A stretch of 64,000 nucleotides of DNA from Rhodococcus antarcticus (GCF_026153295.1 NZ_CP110615.1:1054001-1118000), one strand, 5' to 3'. Positions 1-9,310 are shown, numbered from the stretch's first letter. Notes: generated from the sequence alone by a model not told the origin. Numbers and translations are program-made.

Positions 1-488
1 GCCGGCTGCGGCGCGCCCCCCTGCCGGACCCACGCCCGGCGCGGGTGCGGCGACCCGGTCGTGACTCCCTGGCCCACGAGCCGGTGGTGCGCCTGACCCA
101 CGCCGAGCGGAGCCTGTCCGAGCTGCTCGGGCTGCTGCAGCGGGATCCGGCCGTCCCCGGCGGCGAGGTCGAGGAGGCCCGCACCGCCGCCCGGGCCGCC
201 GTGGACGCGCTGCGGCGGGAGGCCGATGACCTCGGGGCCCTGGAGCGCGCCCGGGACACCAGCCCCGCCGCGGCTGCTGAGCTGGATGTCGTGGTGGGCG
301 CGGCGCTGGTCCGGCTCGAGAGCGGGGTGCGCGCCTACGACGGGCTCGTCGCCTCCGCGGCCCGGGCCGTGGCGGCGGGCTCCGGGCCGGAGCGGCACTC
401 GGAGAGCATCACCGCGGCCGTGGACCGGGTGGACGCGCTGACCGCGGCGCTCACCGAGCTCGCGGGCCTGCACGCCGCGCGCCGCTGA
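1..488 (+). CDS. PspM-like envelope stress protein, C-terminal part (5' end outside window)
   Basis: The reading frame is open to the left edge, so this is probably the tail of a longer protein; GTG at 45 is only the first visible start. The visible part is alanine-rich and helical, with several heptad-like leucine stretches and no membrane segment. In length and style it resembles the cytoplasmic C-terminal part of actinobacterial PspM, the membrane partner in the PspA/ClgR phage-shock response. The neighbourhood supports this, because pspM lies upstream of the Rv2739c-like glycosyltransferase, DUF3046 and recA in mycobacteria (recalled). The transmembrane segment that would prove the family is outside the window, so it could be another coiled-coil protein. 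Confidence 0.5.
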   Translation, partial: RLRRAPLPDPRPARVRRPGRDSLAHEPVVRLTHAERSLSELLGLLQRDPAVPGGEVEEARTAARAAVDALRREADDLGALERARDTSPAAAAELDVVVGAALVRLESGVRAYDGLVASAARAVAAGSGPERHSESITAAVDRVDALTAALTELAGLHAARR

Positions 489-499
489 CCCCGGAGCTG

Positions 500-581
500 G
501 TTGCGCATCGCGCGGGAGGGGTGTCGTCGGGGGAGGTCTGGTCGCGCATCGCGCGGGCGCGATGCCGTCGGGGGGGGGCTG
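500..581. repeat. Two tandem imperfect 41-bp copies
   Basis: Bases 500-540 and 541-581 are two head-to-tail copies of a 41-bp unit, identical at about 34 of 41 positions. Each copy contains GCGCATCGCGCGGG followed later by CGTCGGGGG. They fill most of the 110-bp gap between the convergent pspM-like gene and nei2. No stem-loop explains them. They may be a small copy-number-variable repeat. Confidence 0.7.
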
Positions 582-598
582 GCGGTGGTGATCCGTGC

Positions 599-1453
599 TC
601 AGCCGTAGCGGGCCCGCGGCACGGTCGGTTGCTGGGGACGACGCCCAGCGGTCAGCGGAGGGTGCGGACCCGGCTGGCAGGTGGTGCACACGTACGTGAT
701 CCGTGCCTGGTGGCCGGGGCCCTGCATGGCCGTCCGGATGCGCGTGCCGCAGCGCCGGCAGGGGCGCCCGGCGCGCTCGAACACCCAGTGCTGCGCGTCC
801 CGCCCCAGCGCGCCCGTCGTCGACTGCTCCGGCCGGTCAGCGTTGCGCCACAGCAGGTCCCGTCCCATCCGCACGGTCTGCACGGGGTCCACGGACGAGA
901 CCGGGCACCACGGGGACACGCCGAGCAGGAAGCACATCTCCGTCCGGTAGAGGTTGCCGAGCCCGGCGACCACGCGCTGGTCGAGCAGCGCCTGGCCGAG
1001 CTCCCGGTCCGGCTGCGCTGCGAGGTTCACCACCGCGGCCGCCGCCAGCTCGGGTCCCCACGCGTCGTCCAGCAGGTCGGGGCCGAGGTGCCCCACCACC
1101 CGGGCCTCGTCGTCGGTGGGCACCAGCGCCATCTGGTGCAGCCGGAACCCCACGGCCACCCGGTCGGGCACACCGAGCACGGCACGCACCTGGTGGTCGG
1201 GGCCCTTCCACCGCGCGCCGGGGGAGTACAGGTGCCACGAGCCGTCCATGAGGAAGTGGGTGTGCAGCGAGGACCCGTCGTCGAAGCGGGTCAGCAGGTG
1301 CTTGCCGACGCTCGCGACCCCGGTGACCGTGCGACCGGTGAGGTCCACCGTCGACAGCTCGGGATGGCGCAGCTCGCCGCGCACCAGCTCGTGCCCGACG
1401 AGGGCCCCGCGCAGCCGCTTGCCCGCCAGCCAGACCGTGTCCCCCTCAGGCAC
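599..1453 (-). CDS. nei2: Endonuclease VIII-type DNA glycosylase (Nei2, Fpg/Nei family)
   Basis: This base-excision enzyme removes oxidised pyrimidines and cuts the abasic site by beta/delta elimination. The start is GTG at 1453, because the mature family N-terminus PEGDTVW begins there; Pro2 is the nucleophile and Glu3 the general acid. Also visible are the Lys51 loop (VGKHLL), the helix-two-turn-helix motif around GLGNLY (residues 164-169) and a C-terminal zinc finger with Cys232, Cys235, Cys256 and Cys259. The length of 284 aa is normal. It is transcribed divergently from the DMT transporter. The helicase gene lhr, which neighbours nei2 in mycobacteria (recalled), lies two genes away on the same strand. 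Confidence 0.93.
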   Translation of the reverse strand: MPEGDTVWLAGKRLRGALVGHELVRGELRHPELSTVDLTGRTVTGVASVGKHLLTRFDDGSSLHTHFLMDGSWHLYSPGARWKGPDHQVRAVLGVPDRVAVGFRLHQMALVPTDDEARVVGHLGPDLLDDAWGPELAAAAVVNLAAQPDRELGQALLDQRVVAGLGNLYRTEMCFLLGVSPWCPVSSVDPVQTVRMGRDLLWRNADRPEQSTTGALGRDAQHWVFERAGRPCRRCGTRIRTAMQGPGHQARITYVCTTCQPGPHPPLTAGRRPQQPTVPRARYG

Positions 1454-1506
1454 CGCTCGACACCGCCACCACCGGATCCTCCCACCGGCAGCGATAGCGT
1501 GCCCGC

Positions 1507-2433
1507 GTGACGACAGCACGGACGGGACCCAGGACGCGGCAGGAGGTGGCCCTGCTCCTCGCCCCGGCGGTCTTCGTCCTGCTGTGGAGCACCGGCTTCG
1601 TCGGGGCGAAGTACGGGCTCCCCTACGCGGCGCCGTTCACCTTCCTGGCCGTCCGGCTGCTCATCGCCGCCGTCCTGCTCGCGGTGCTCGCACTGGTCCT
1701 GCGAACCCCGGCCCCCCGCGGTCGGACGCAGTGGGGGCGCTCGGCCCTCACCGGGGTGCTGCTGCACGCCGGATACCTCGGGGGGGTGTTCTGGGCAATC
1801 TCGCGGGGGTTCCCCGCCGGGGTGAGCTCGGTGGTGGTGAGCCTGCAGCCCGTCCTCGTCGCCGCCCTGGCCGGCACCGTGCTCGGGGAGACCCTGCGGC
1901 GGGTGCAGTGGGTGGGTCTGGTCGTGGGGGTGGTCGGGGTGGGTCTCGTTCTCGCGCCCGGTCTGGCCGCGGCCGACGGGGTGCCGGTGTCAGGTCTGCT
2001 CTCCTGCCTGGTCGCACTGGGGGCCGGGACGGCCGGCACCCTGCACCAGAAGCGGCACGGGGGCGGGATCCCGCTGCTCGGGGGCACGGCCGTGCAGTAC
2101 GCCGCGGCCGGGGTGCTGCTCGGGGTGCTGGCCCTGAGCACCGAGGACACCACCGTCGAGTGGACCCCGCGGTTCGTCGCCGCCCTGGCCTGGCTCGTCC
2201 TCGCGCTCTCGATCGGGGCGGTGCTCCTGCTCCTCGTGCTGCTGCGCCGGGGGAGCGCGTCCGGCGTCTCGTCACTGTTCTACCTCGTGCCCCCCGCCAC
2301 CGCGGTGGAGGCCTACCTGCTGTTCGGCGAGACCCTCGCACCGGTGTCGGTGCTCGGCATCGTCGTCGCCGCGGTGGGTGTCGCCCTGGTCGTGCGCACC
2401 CCCCGGACGCCGCCGGAGCTCGAACCCGTCTGA
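1507..2433 (+). CDS. EamA/DMT-family membrane exporter
   Basis: This 308-aa protein has about ten hydrophobic segments arranged as two EamA repeats, as in the drug/metabolite transporter (RhaT/YdcZ-like) superfamily. The N-terminal repeat contains LLWSTGFVGAKYG, a typical first-helix motif, and the second repeat ends in a long alternating G/A/V helix. The substrate cannot be read from sequence; metabolite or amino acid efflux is usual for the family. A -10-like TAGCGT at 1495-1500 lies six bases before the GTG start, so the mRNA is probably leaderless. The tail is arginine/proline-rich and cytoplasmic. Confidence 0.85.
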   Translation: MTTARTGPRTRQEVALLLAPAVFVLLWSTGFVGAKYGLPYAAPFTFLAVRLLIAAVLLAVLALVLRTPAPRGRTQWGRSALTGVLLHAGYLGGVFWAISRGFPAGVSSVVVSLQPVLVAALAGTVLGETLRRVQWVGLVVGVVGVGLVLAPGLAAADGVPVSGLLSCLVALGAGTAGTLHQKRHGGGIPLLGGTAVQYAAAGVLLGVLALSTEDTTVEWTPRFVAALAWLVLALSIGAVLLLLVLLRRGSASGVSSLFYLVPPATAVEAYLLFGETLAPVSVLGIVVAAVGVALVVRTPRTPPELEPV

Positions 2434-2530
2434 GCAGGGGCCACGCGATCCTGCCGCTCCACCGCGCGCCGTGGCACTCTCGAGGAGAACGCGCGGCTCG
2501 GCCGGGCGTCACCGACAGGTGGAGGTCGCC

Positions 2531-2701
2531 GTGCTGTGGAAGATCCTCGGGGCGCTGGTCGTGCTCTGGCTGGTGGTCACCGTCATCGGGTTCGTCGTCA
2601 AGAGCCTGCTGTGGCTGGCGTTCGTCGGGCTCGTGCTCGCTGCCGGCACCGTCGTCTACGGAGCGGTGAAGGGCCGCAGCCAGAAGGGCCTGTCCCGGTA
2701 G
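2531..2701 (+). CDS. Small two-helix membrane protein (56 aa)
   Basis: The protein has two closely spaced hydrophobic segments (about residues 5-23 and 27-45), separated by a single lysine, and a basic tail KGRSQKGLSR. I do not recognise a named family. The GTG start at 2531 is chosen because AGGTGGAGG lies a few bases upstream and because the hydrophobic region begins directly after it. In-frame starts further upstream would add about 50 residues of arginine-rich sequence that looks non-coding. The stop codon sits in a hairpin shared with the end of lhr. Confidence 0.7.
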   Translation: MLWKILGALVVLWLVVTVIGFVVKSLLWLAFVGLVLAAGTVVYGAVKGRSQKGLSR

Positions 2702-2725
2702 CCGCTACCGCGGGCTCACGCCCGC
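2696..2725. terminator. Bidirectional hairpins between convergent genes
   Basis: Two adjacent stem-loops lie between the small membrane protein gene and lhr. CGGTAGC/GCTACCG (2696-2710) carries the plus-strand TAG. GCGGGC-TCAC-GCCCGC (2710-2725) carries the lhr stop codon in its loop. There is no U-tract, which is usual in this group. Confidence 0.55.
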
Positions 2726-5700
2726 AGGCGCATCCCCTTGGGGGTGGCGCGGAACCCCGCGTCGGCCAGCACCGCGCCCAGGGCTGACCCGAGCGCGTCG
2801 CCGCCGTCGGCACGCTCCACGGCCAGCGCCCCGAGGCGGCCGTCCTTCACGGCCGCGGCGAGGGTGCGGGCGGCGGCCTGCAGGTGGGCCGGTTCCTCGG
2901 TGAAGCTGAGCAGGCTCTTGCCGCCCCGCTCGACGTAGAGCGCCGGGGTGCCGTCGACGAGCACCACGAGCGAGCCCGCCTTGCGCCCGGGTCGGTGCCT
3001 GGCCCGGCCCTCGGTCTCCGCCCCGACCACGGTGGGCCAGTCGAGCGCTGCGCCCCAGGGCTGGGCCGGGTCGGTGGCGGCGAGCAGCAGCGCGCTCGGC
3101 TCCGCACCGTCCTCCACCCGGCTCGTGGCGCGCAGCCGGTCGATCGCCCCGGGCACCGCGAACTGCGCCCCGCCCAGGCCCTCCACCACGTAACCGCGGC
3201 GGCAGCGCCCGGAGTCCTCCATGGCCCGCAGCACCTTGTAGACCGCGGAGAACCCGCCGACCACGCGCTCGGTGTCCACGGCGCCCCGGGTGAGCACGCC
3301 GTGGCGCTCCAGGTACGCCTCGGCGCGGGCGGCGGCGCGACGGGTGGGATCGGGCTCGCGGGGCACGGCGGCCGACCAGCGCCCGGCCACGGTGGGCGGA
3401 CCGGTGCGCGACGGCATCGGCGGGCGGCCGGCTCGCATCCTGGCGTAGCGACCACGCGGGGCCGGGGCCCGGGACTTGTGCGTCGCGGCCTTCGACCCGG
3501 CCAGGGCGCGCACCGGGGCCAGGGTGTCGTTCGTGGCCAGCCCCGCCCACACCAGGTCCCAGAGCGCGCTCACGGTCTCGGCGTCACCCGGGGCGGGTTC
3601 GGCGGCCTCGACCAGGGTGGCCCCCGCGCGGTCGGCGAGCTGACGGAAGAACAGCGCACCCCCGTCCAGGGCGGTCAGCAGGGCACGGTGCAGCGGGGAG
3701 TCGGGTGGCTCCGGGTCCACCTCGGGCAGCAGCAGGTCGGCGACGTCGGTCGGGGCCAGGGCGAGCCACCCGTCGCCGCCAGCGAGGCCGCCGCACCCGG
3801 TCCACGTGACCTCGCCGGAGGCCGTGAGCTCGTCGAGCAGGGCGGGGGAGTAGCCGGGCAGCCGGGCGGGCAGCACCAGGGTCTCGAGCGCGCTGGCGGG
3901 CAGCGGCGCCCCGGCGAGCTGCTCGACGACCCCGAGCAGGTCGTCCGCGGTGGGCACGCTGCGCAACCGGCCCCCGGGTGTAGCCCCGATGCCGTGCCAC
4001 GCGGGCAGGAACCGGCCCAGCGCCGCGGGTTCGACCGGCTCCACCTCGGCGCGCAGCTTCGCCAGCGAGGCCCGGCGCACCCGGCGCAGCACCTCGGCGT
4101 CGCAGTACTCGGTGGTGGCACCGTCGGGGCGGAGCTCGCCGCGCACGACCCGACCGCTGCCGGTGAGCCGGTCGAGCACGCCGGAGACCACGGCCACGCC
4201 GAGCCCCAGCCGGGTGGCGAGCTGGGCGGGGGGGAACGGGCCGTGGGTGCGGGCGTAACGGCCGACGAGCTCACCCAGCGGGTCGGTCACGGGCTCGGTG
4301 AACACCTCGGGAACGCCCACGGGCAGCGCCACCCCCAGCGCGTCCCGGTAGCGCCCGGCGTCCTCGATCGCGATCACCCGGTCCTCCCCGGCGATCCGCA
4401 CCCGCAGCGCACGGCGGGCGCCTATCAGCTCGTCCAGCCACGCAGGTTCCGCACCCCGGGCCTGCGCGTCGGGGGTGGAGAGGTCGCCGACGAAGCGCAG
4501 CAGGTCGGCGAGGCCCTCGGCGTTGCGGACGTGCCGCTCGGGGTCGGTGCGCTGCAGCTGGGCCTCGATCTCGGCCAGCGCGTCCAGGTCGAGCAGCTCG
4601 CGGACGCTCTCGGTGCCCAGCAGCTCCGCGAGCAGGGTGGAGTCGAGGGAGAGCGCGGCGGCCCGGCGCTCGGCCAGCGGGGCGTCGAGCTCGTAGAGGA
4701 ACGTGCCCACGTAGCCGAAGAGCAGGCTCCGCGCGAAGGGCGAGGGCTGCTGCGTGGTGACCTCGACGACCTTCACCTTGCGGGCCCGCACGTCGGCCAT
4801 CAGCTCGCGCAGGCCGGGCAGGTCGTAGACGTCCTGCAGGCACTCCCGCATGGCCTCCAGCACCACCGGGAACTGCTCGTAGGCGCTGGCCACCTCCAGC
4901 AGCTGGGCGGACTTCTGGCGCTGCTGCCACAGGGGCGTGCGTCGGCCGGGGTCGCGCCGGGGCAGCAGCAGCGAACGGGCTGCGCACTCCCGGAAGCGGG
5001 CCGCGAACAGGGCGGATCCACCCACCTCGGCGATGACGAGCTGTTCCACCTCCTCCGGGTCCAGCAGCACGTCCTCCGCGCCCGCGAGCACCTCCTGGCC
5101 GGTGTCGTCGTAGGCCTCGGGCAGCCGCAGCACGATCCCGTCGTCGGCCGAGGCCACTCGCGCGTCCACCCCGCGACGCTCCCGCAGCCGGGCGGCCACG
5201 GCCAGCGCCCACGGGCCGTTGACCTGGGCACCGAAGGGCGAGTGCACCGCCACCTGCCAGTCACCCAGCTCGTCGCGGAAGCGCTCGACGACGATGGTGC
5301 GGTCGTCGGGGACCCGTCCGGTGGCCTCCTTCTGCTCTCCGACGTAGGCCAGCAGGTTGTCCACCGCCCACGTGTCGAGCCCCGCGGCCTCGGCGCGGGC
5401 CCGGGCGGCGGGGGTGTCCAAGGCCACGAGCTCGCGGACGAACGCACCCAGCGCCCGGCCGAGCTCCAGCGGGCGACCGACGGACTCCCCGCGCCAGAAC
5501 GGCATCTTGGCGGGCTGGCCGGGGGCCGGAACGGCGATCACCCGGTCGTGGGTGATGTCCTGCACCCGCCACGCGCTGGAGCCCAGCAGGAACGTGTCGC
5601 CCACCCGTGACTCGTAGACCATCTCCTCGTCCAGCTCGCCCACCCGGGACCCGCGGGAGCCGTCCTCCCCGCCGGGCGTCATCACCGTGAACAGCCCGCG

Positions 5701-7323
5701 GTCGGGGATGGTGCCCCCCGAGGTCACCGCGAGGCGCTGCGCGCCCGGCCGGCCCTTCAGCTCGTCGGTCACCCGGTCCCACGTGATGCGGGCCCGCAGC
5801 TCGCCGAACTGCTCGCTGGGGTAGCGCCCCGACAGCATGTCGAGGACCGAGTGCAGCGCCGAGTCCGGCAGGGCGGCGAACGGGGCGGCCCGGCGCACGA
5901 GCTCGGCCAGCTCGGTCACCGTCCACGTCTCCAGCGCCACCATGGCCACGACCTGCTGGGCGAGCACGTCCAGCGGGTTGCGGGGGTAGCGCATGCTCTC
6001 GATGGCGCCGGCCGCCATCCGCTCGGCCACCACCGCACAGGACACCAGGTCGCCGCGGAACTTGGGGAACATGACGCCGGAGGACACCGCGCCCACCTGG
6101 TGACCGGCTCGGCCCACCCGCTGCAGCCCGGCGGCGACGCTGGGTGGGGCCTCCACCTGCACCACCAGGTCCACCGCGCCCATGTCGATGCCCAGCTCCA
6201 GCGAGGACGTGGCGACCACGCAGGGCAGCGTGCCGCCCTTGAGCGCCTCCTCGACGTCGGTGCGCTGCTCGCGCGACATCGAGCCGTGGTGGGCGCGGGC
6301 GATGACGACCTCGGCCGCGCCGCCCGCGCTGGCCCCGGCCGCCCCCGCCAGCTCGGCCGGGTGGGCGCCCGGCTCCGGGGGCGGCTCGTTGACCAGCTCG
6401 TTCAGCTTCGACGTCAGCCGCTCGGCGAGGCGCCGGGAGTTGCAGAACACGATGGTGGAGCGGTGCTCCTGCACCAGCCTGAGGATGCGTTGCTCCACCG
6501 ACGGCCAGATGGACACCCGGGTCTCCGCGCCGGCCGCGGAGCCCTCCACCTCGCCGGTGGGCTGGCCGAGGTTGGACATGTCCTCCACCGGCACCTCGAC
6601 GGTGACCTCGATGGTCTTGGTCGACGGCGGCTGGACGATCCGCACCGGCCGTCCGCCGCCGAGGAAGGCGGCCACCTCGTCCACCGGGCGGACGGTCGCC
6701 GAGAGCCCGATCCGCTGGGCCGGCCGCTCCAGCAGCTCGTCCAGGCGCTCCAGGCTCAGGGCCAGGTGCGCGCCGCGCTTGGTCGCGGCGACCGAGTGCA
6801 CCTCGTCGACGATCACCGTCTCGACCCCGCGCAGCGACTCCCGGGCGGCCGAGGTGAGCAGCAGGAACAGCGACTCCGGGGTGGTGACGAGCACGTCCGG
6901 CGGGGTGCGGTTGAAGGCGCGGCGCTCGTCGGCCGGGGTGTCCCCGCTGCGTGAGCCGACGGTGATCTCCCGCAGCGGCTCGCCCCGTCGCTGCGCCTCC
7001 TGGCGGATGCCGGTCAGCGGGGAGCGCAGGTTGCGCTGCACGTCCACGGCCAGGGCCTTGAGCGGGGAGACGTAGAGCACCCGGCAGCGGCGCCTCGGAT
7101 CCTCCGGGAGCTCCTCGGACGCGAGCCGGTCCAGGGCCCACAGGAACGCCGCCAGGGTCTTGCCGGACCCGGTGGGGGCGACGACGAGGGCGTGCGTGCC
7201 GGCCTGCGCCGCGGCCCACGCGCCGGTCTGCGCGGGGGTGGGGGCGTCGAAGGCGCCGGCGAACCACGCGCGGGTGGCGGGGGAGAACCCGCCCAGCACG
7301 TCGGTCACGCCGTTCTCGCTCAC
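2716..7323 (-). CDS. lhr: Large helicase-related protein Lhr (ATP-dependent 3'-5' DNA helicase)
   Basis: Lhr is a DNA-dependent ATPase that moves 3'-5' on single-stranded DNA and unwinds preferentially RNA:DNA hybrids. The N-terminal half holds the superfamily 2 core: Walker A APTGSGKT (residues 49-56), motif Ia VSPLKALAVDV, the DEVH box (173-176), motif III LSATVRP and motif VI QRVGRAGHQVG. The long C-terminal half, about 650 residues, is the Lhr-CTD needed for oligomer formation. At 1535 aa it matches the mycobacterial enzyme. GTG at 7323 is preferred because the upstream sequence overlaps the end of the diguanylate cyclase gene. GTG at 7308 or 7299 is also possible. Confidence 0.95.
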   Translation of the reverse strand: MSENGVTDVLGGFSPATRAWFAGAFDAPTPAQTGAWAAAQAGTHALVVAPTGSGKTLAAFLWALDRLASEELPEDPRRRCRVLYVSPLKALAVDVQRNLRSPLTGIRQEAQRRGEPLREITVGSRSGDTPADERRAFNRTPPDVLVTTPESLFLLLTSAARESLRGVETVIVDEVHSVAATKRGAHLALSLERLDELLERPAQRIGLSATVRPVDEVAAFLGGGRPVRIVQPPSTKTIEVTVEVPVEDMSNLGQPTGEVEGSAAGAETRVSIWPSVEQRILRLVQEHRSTIVFCNSRRLAERLTSKLNELVNEPPPEPGAHPAELAGAAGASAGGAAEVVIARAHHGSMSREQRTDVEEALKGGTLPCVVATSSLELGIDMGAVDLVVQVEAPPSVAAGLQRVGRAGHQVGAVSSGVMFPKFRGDLVSCAVVAERMAAGAIESMRYPRNPLDVLAQQVVAMVALETWTVTELAELVRRAAPFAALPDSALHSVLDMLSGRYPSEQFGELRARITWDRVTDELKGRPGAQRLAVTSGGTIPDRGLFTVMTPGGEDGSRGSRVGELDEEMVYESRVGDTFLLGSSAWRVQDITHDRVIAVPAPGQPAKMPFWRGESVGRPLELGRALGAFVRELVALDTPAARARAEAAGLDTWAVDNLLAYVGEQKEATGRVPDDRTIVVERFRDELGDWQVAVHSPFGAQVNGPWALAVAARLRERRGVDARVASADDGIVLRLPEAYDDTGQEVLAGAEDVLLDPEEVEQLVIAEVGGSALFAARFRECAARSLLLPRRDPGRRTPLWQQRQKSAQLLEVASAYEQFPVVLEAMRECLQDVYDLPGLRELMADVRARKVKVVEVTTQQPSPFARSLLFGYVGTFLYELDAPLAERRAAALSLDSTLLAELLGTESVRELLDLDALAEIEAQLQRTDPERHVRNAEGLADLLRFVGDLSTPDAQARGAEPAWLDELIGARRALRVRIAGEDRVIAIEDAGRYRDALGVALPVGVPEVFTEPVTDPLGELVGRYARTHGPFPPAQLATRLGLGVAVVSGVLDRLTGSGRVVRGELRPDGATTEYCDAEVLRRVRRASLAKLRAEVEPVEPAALGRFLPAWHGIGATPGGRLRSVPTADDLLGVVEQLAGAPLPASALETLVLPARLPGYSPALLDELTASGEVTWTGCGGLAGGDGWLALAPTDVADLLLPEVDPEPPDSPLHRALLTALDGGALFFRQLADRAGATLVEAAEPAPGDAETVSALWDLVWAGLATNDTLAPVRALAGSKAATHKSRAPAPRGRYARMRAGRPPMPSRTGPPTVAGRWSAAVPREPDPTRRAAARAEAYLERHGVLTRGAVDTERVVGGFSAVYKVLRAMEDSGRCRRGYVVEGLGGAQFAVPGAIDRLRATSRVEDGAEPSALLLAATDPAQPWGAALDWPTVVGAETEGRARHRPGRKAGSLVVLVDGTPALYVERGGKSLLSFTEEPAHLQAAARTLAAAVKDGRLGALAVERADGGDALGSALGAVLADAGFRATPKGMRLRA

Positions 7324-7369
7324 GGGGCTGATCCTGCACCCGAGGACCGACACTTCGCCCGGTGCACGG

Positions 7370-8359
7370 TCAGCCCCGGCTCGCCCGTCGTCGCCGCTTG
7401 GTCTCGTACATCGCCGCGTCCGCGTCCGCGACGGCCCCGGGGAACCCCGTGACGACGCTGTAGGGGGCGAACCCGAACGACCCCTGCACCCCGGCCGCGG
7501 AGAGCGCGGTCTCCATCCGGTCGACGAGCTCGCGCGCCTCGTCGCGCCCCGTCCGCACCACCATCGCGAACTCGTCGCCCCCGAACCGCGCGAGCGCGTC
7601 GCCGTCCCGGACGCACCCGCGCAGGACGTCGGCGGCATTCCGGATGTAGCGGTCCCCCGCATCGTGGCCGCGGGTGTCGTTCACCTGCTTGAGCAGGTCG
7701 AGGTCGAGCACCACCACCGAGGCGGGGTCCCCGAACCGTCGGAAGCGGTCCTCCTCGCGGTCGATCCACCGGTCCCAGCCGCGCCGGTTCAGCAAGCCCG
7801 TCAGCGGGTCGGTCTCGGACTCGCCGAGGGCCTGCTCCAGGGCACGGGCGGCCTCGGTGCTCGCGGTGTCGGCCTGGAGCACCGTCGACAGCAGGTTCGA
7901 CAACAGGTCGAGCAACCCGGGGTCGGCACCATCTCCGGGCAGCGCCCCGGGGTCGACGCCGCACACTGTGCCGAACAGCCGTCCGTCCGGCCACACGATC
8001 GGCGTGCCGACGTAGGCGCCGATCACCATGGCCTGGGCGGCCGCCGCGTCGACGGCCGCGGCGAGCGCGGGCACGGCGCGGGTGTCGGGCACGACGCGGG
8101 GCGTGCTGCCCGCGGCCATGGTGCGACACATCGCGGTGTCCCAGGGGAACTCCGCCCCCGGCGACACGAACCCGTACGCGGAGTCGGCGGCCACCAGCAC
8201 CACCTGCGTGGGCCCGGCCACCCGGGTGACCGCCCACGCCCCCATCGGAGCGGCGCGGGCCAGGTAGTCCACGACCATCCGGCACGCGGTGTCGAAGGCC
8301 GGCCGAGGCTCCAGCGCAGCGCTGAGCCCGGCACCTCCCACCACCGGACCCGCCCTCAC
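7370..8359 (-). CDS. GAF-GGDEF diguanylate cyclase
   Basis: This 329-aa protein makes cyclic di-GMP from two GTP. Residues about 20-160 form a GAF-like sensor domain with no transmembrane segment. The C-terminal GGDEF domain begins at SETDPLTGLLNRRGWDRW and has the intact signature RFGGDEF. VLDLDLLKQVNDTRGHDAGD carries the metal and GTP ligands. I see no RxxD inhibitory-site motif immediately before GGDEF. There is no EAL domain and no other cyclic di-GMP gene nearby. TACCCT lies seven bases before GTG 8359, fitting a leaderless transcript. The cytoplasmic ligand of the GAF domain is unknown. Confidence 0.9.
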   Translation of the reverse strand: MRAGPVVGGAGLSAALEPRPAFDTACRMVVDYLARAAPMGAWAVTRVAGPTQVVLVAADSAYGFVSPGAEFPWDTAMCRTMAAGSTPRVVPDTRAVPALAAAVDAAAAQAMVIGAYVGTPIVWPDGRLFGTVCGVDPGALPGDGADPGLLDLLSNLLSTVLQADTASTEAARALEQALGESETDPLTGLLNRRGWDRWIDREEDRFRRFGDPASVVVLDLDLLKQVNDTRGHDAGDRYIRNAADVLRGCVRDGDALARFGGDEFAMVVRTGRDEARELVDRMETALSAAGVQGSFGFAPYSVVTGFPGAVADADAAMYETKRRRRASRG

Positions 8360-8474
8360 CGCAACAGGGTAGGCAGGTCGTCGGCGGCGCGCCGGCCGGT
8401 CCTTCGGGGGCGCGGGCCTCCCGGTGGGGTCGGGGTCCGGGACCGCCCGCCCGCACCCGCCAGCCTCACGGCGT

Positions 8475-8534
8475 TAGGCTCGGGTCTCCGGCAGCAACGA
8501 CGCAGCTGCAACGACGCGAGGGACGAGGCAGGCG
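8475..8534 (+). promoter_or_regulatory. Probable fabG promoter and 5' leader with direct repeat
   Basis: TAGGCT at 8475-8480 is a plausible -10 element, giving a leader of about 45-50 bases before the ATG at 8535. The leader holds two direct copies of GCAACGACGC (8494-8503 and 8508-8517), 14 bases apart. This could be a protein-binding site or chance. Confidence 0.4.
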
Positions 8535-9293
8535 ATGGCACGGTTCGACGGACGAGTGGCGATCATCAGCGGTGCGGCACAGGGGATCGGCTTCGGCATC
8601 GCGGAGCGGCTGGTCTCCGAGGGAGCTGCGGTGGCACTGCTCGACATGAACGCCGACGCGGTCGCCTCCAGCGCCGAGGCCCTCACCCTCAAGGGCGGCA
8701 AGGCCATCGGCATCACCTGCGACGTCTCCGACGAGGCCAGCGTGAACGCTGCGGTCGAGAAGGCGGTGGGCGAGCTGGGCAAGCTCGACATCGTGGTGAA
8801 CAACGCCGGCATCACCCGCGACAACATGCTGTTCAAGATGAGCGTCGAGGAGTTCGACCTCGTCCTCGCCGTGCACCTGCGTGGCACGTTCCTGCTCACC
8901 AAGGCCGCGCAGAAGCACCTGGTGGCCAACAAGTACGGCCGTGTGGTCAACCTCTCCAGCCGCAGCGCGCTGGGCAACCGCGGCCAGGCCAACTACTCGG
9001 CGGCGAAGGCCGGCATCATCGGCTTCACGGCCACCGCGGCGATCGAGCTGGGCAAGTTCGGCATCACCGTGAACGCCGTGGCCCCCGGCTTCATCGACAC
9101 CGCCATGACCGAGGCCACCGCTCTGCGCATGGGCATCACCCCGGACCAGTTCCGCGAGGGCGCGGCCCAGCAGATCCCGGTCGGGCGGGTGGGCCTGCCG
9201 GCCGACATCGCCGCGACGGTGGCCTTCTTCGCCAGCGAGGACGCCGGCTTCGTCAGTGGCCAGACCCTGCACGTCAACGGCGGGCAGCGCTGA
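8535..9293 (+). CDS. fabG: FabG-type short-chain dehydrogenase/reductase
   Basis: This 252-aa classical SDR is likely a 3-oxoacyl-(acyl-carrier-protein) reductase or a close relative that uses NADPH to reduce a beta-keto acyl group. Evidence is the Rossmann glycine motif SGAAQGIG (12-19), NNAG after strand 4, the catalytic tyrosine-lysine pair in YSAAK (Tyr154, Lys158) with a preceding serine in NLSSRSA, and PGFIDT after the active site. The gene stands alone rather than in a fatty-acid synthesis cluster, so its physiological substrate is uncertain. Many actinobacterial genomes carry several such paralogues. A strong terminator follows. Confidence 0.85.
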   Translation: MARFDGRVAIISGAAQGIGFGIAERLVSEGAAVALLDMNADAVASSAEALTLKGGKAIGITCDVSDEASVNAAVEKAVGELGKLDIVVNNAGITRDNMLFKMSVEEFDLVLAVHLRGTFLLTKAAQKHLVANKYGRVVNLSSRSALGNRGQANYSAAKAGIIGFTATAAIELGKFGITVNAVAPGFIDTAMTEATALRMGITPDQFREGAAQQIPVGRVGLPADIAATVAFFASEDAGFVSGQTLHVNGGQR

Positions 9294-9310
9294 CCTGACC
9301 CGCACGCAGG

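Noticed and set aside
2884-5610. A 908-codon plus-strand frame opposite lhr
   Set aside because: It has low-complexity composition without family features; the minus strand encodes intact Lhr.
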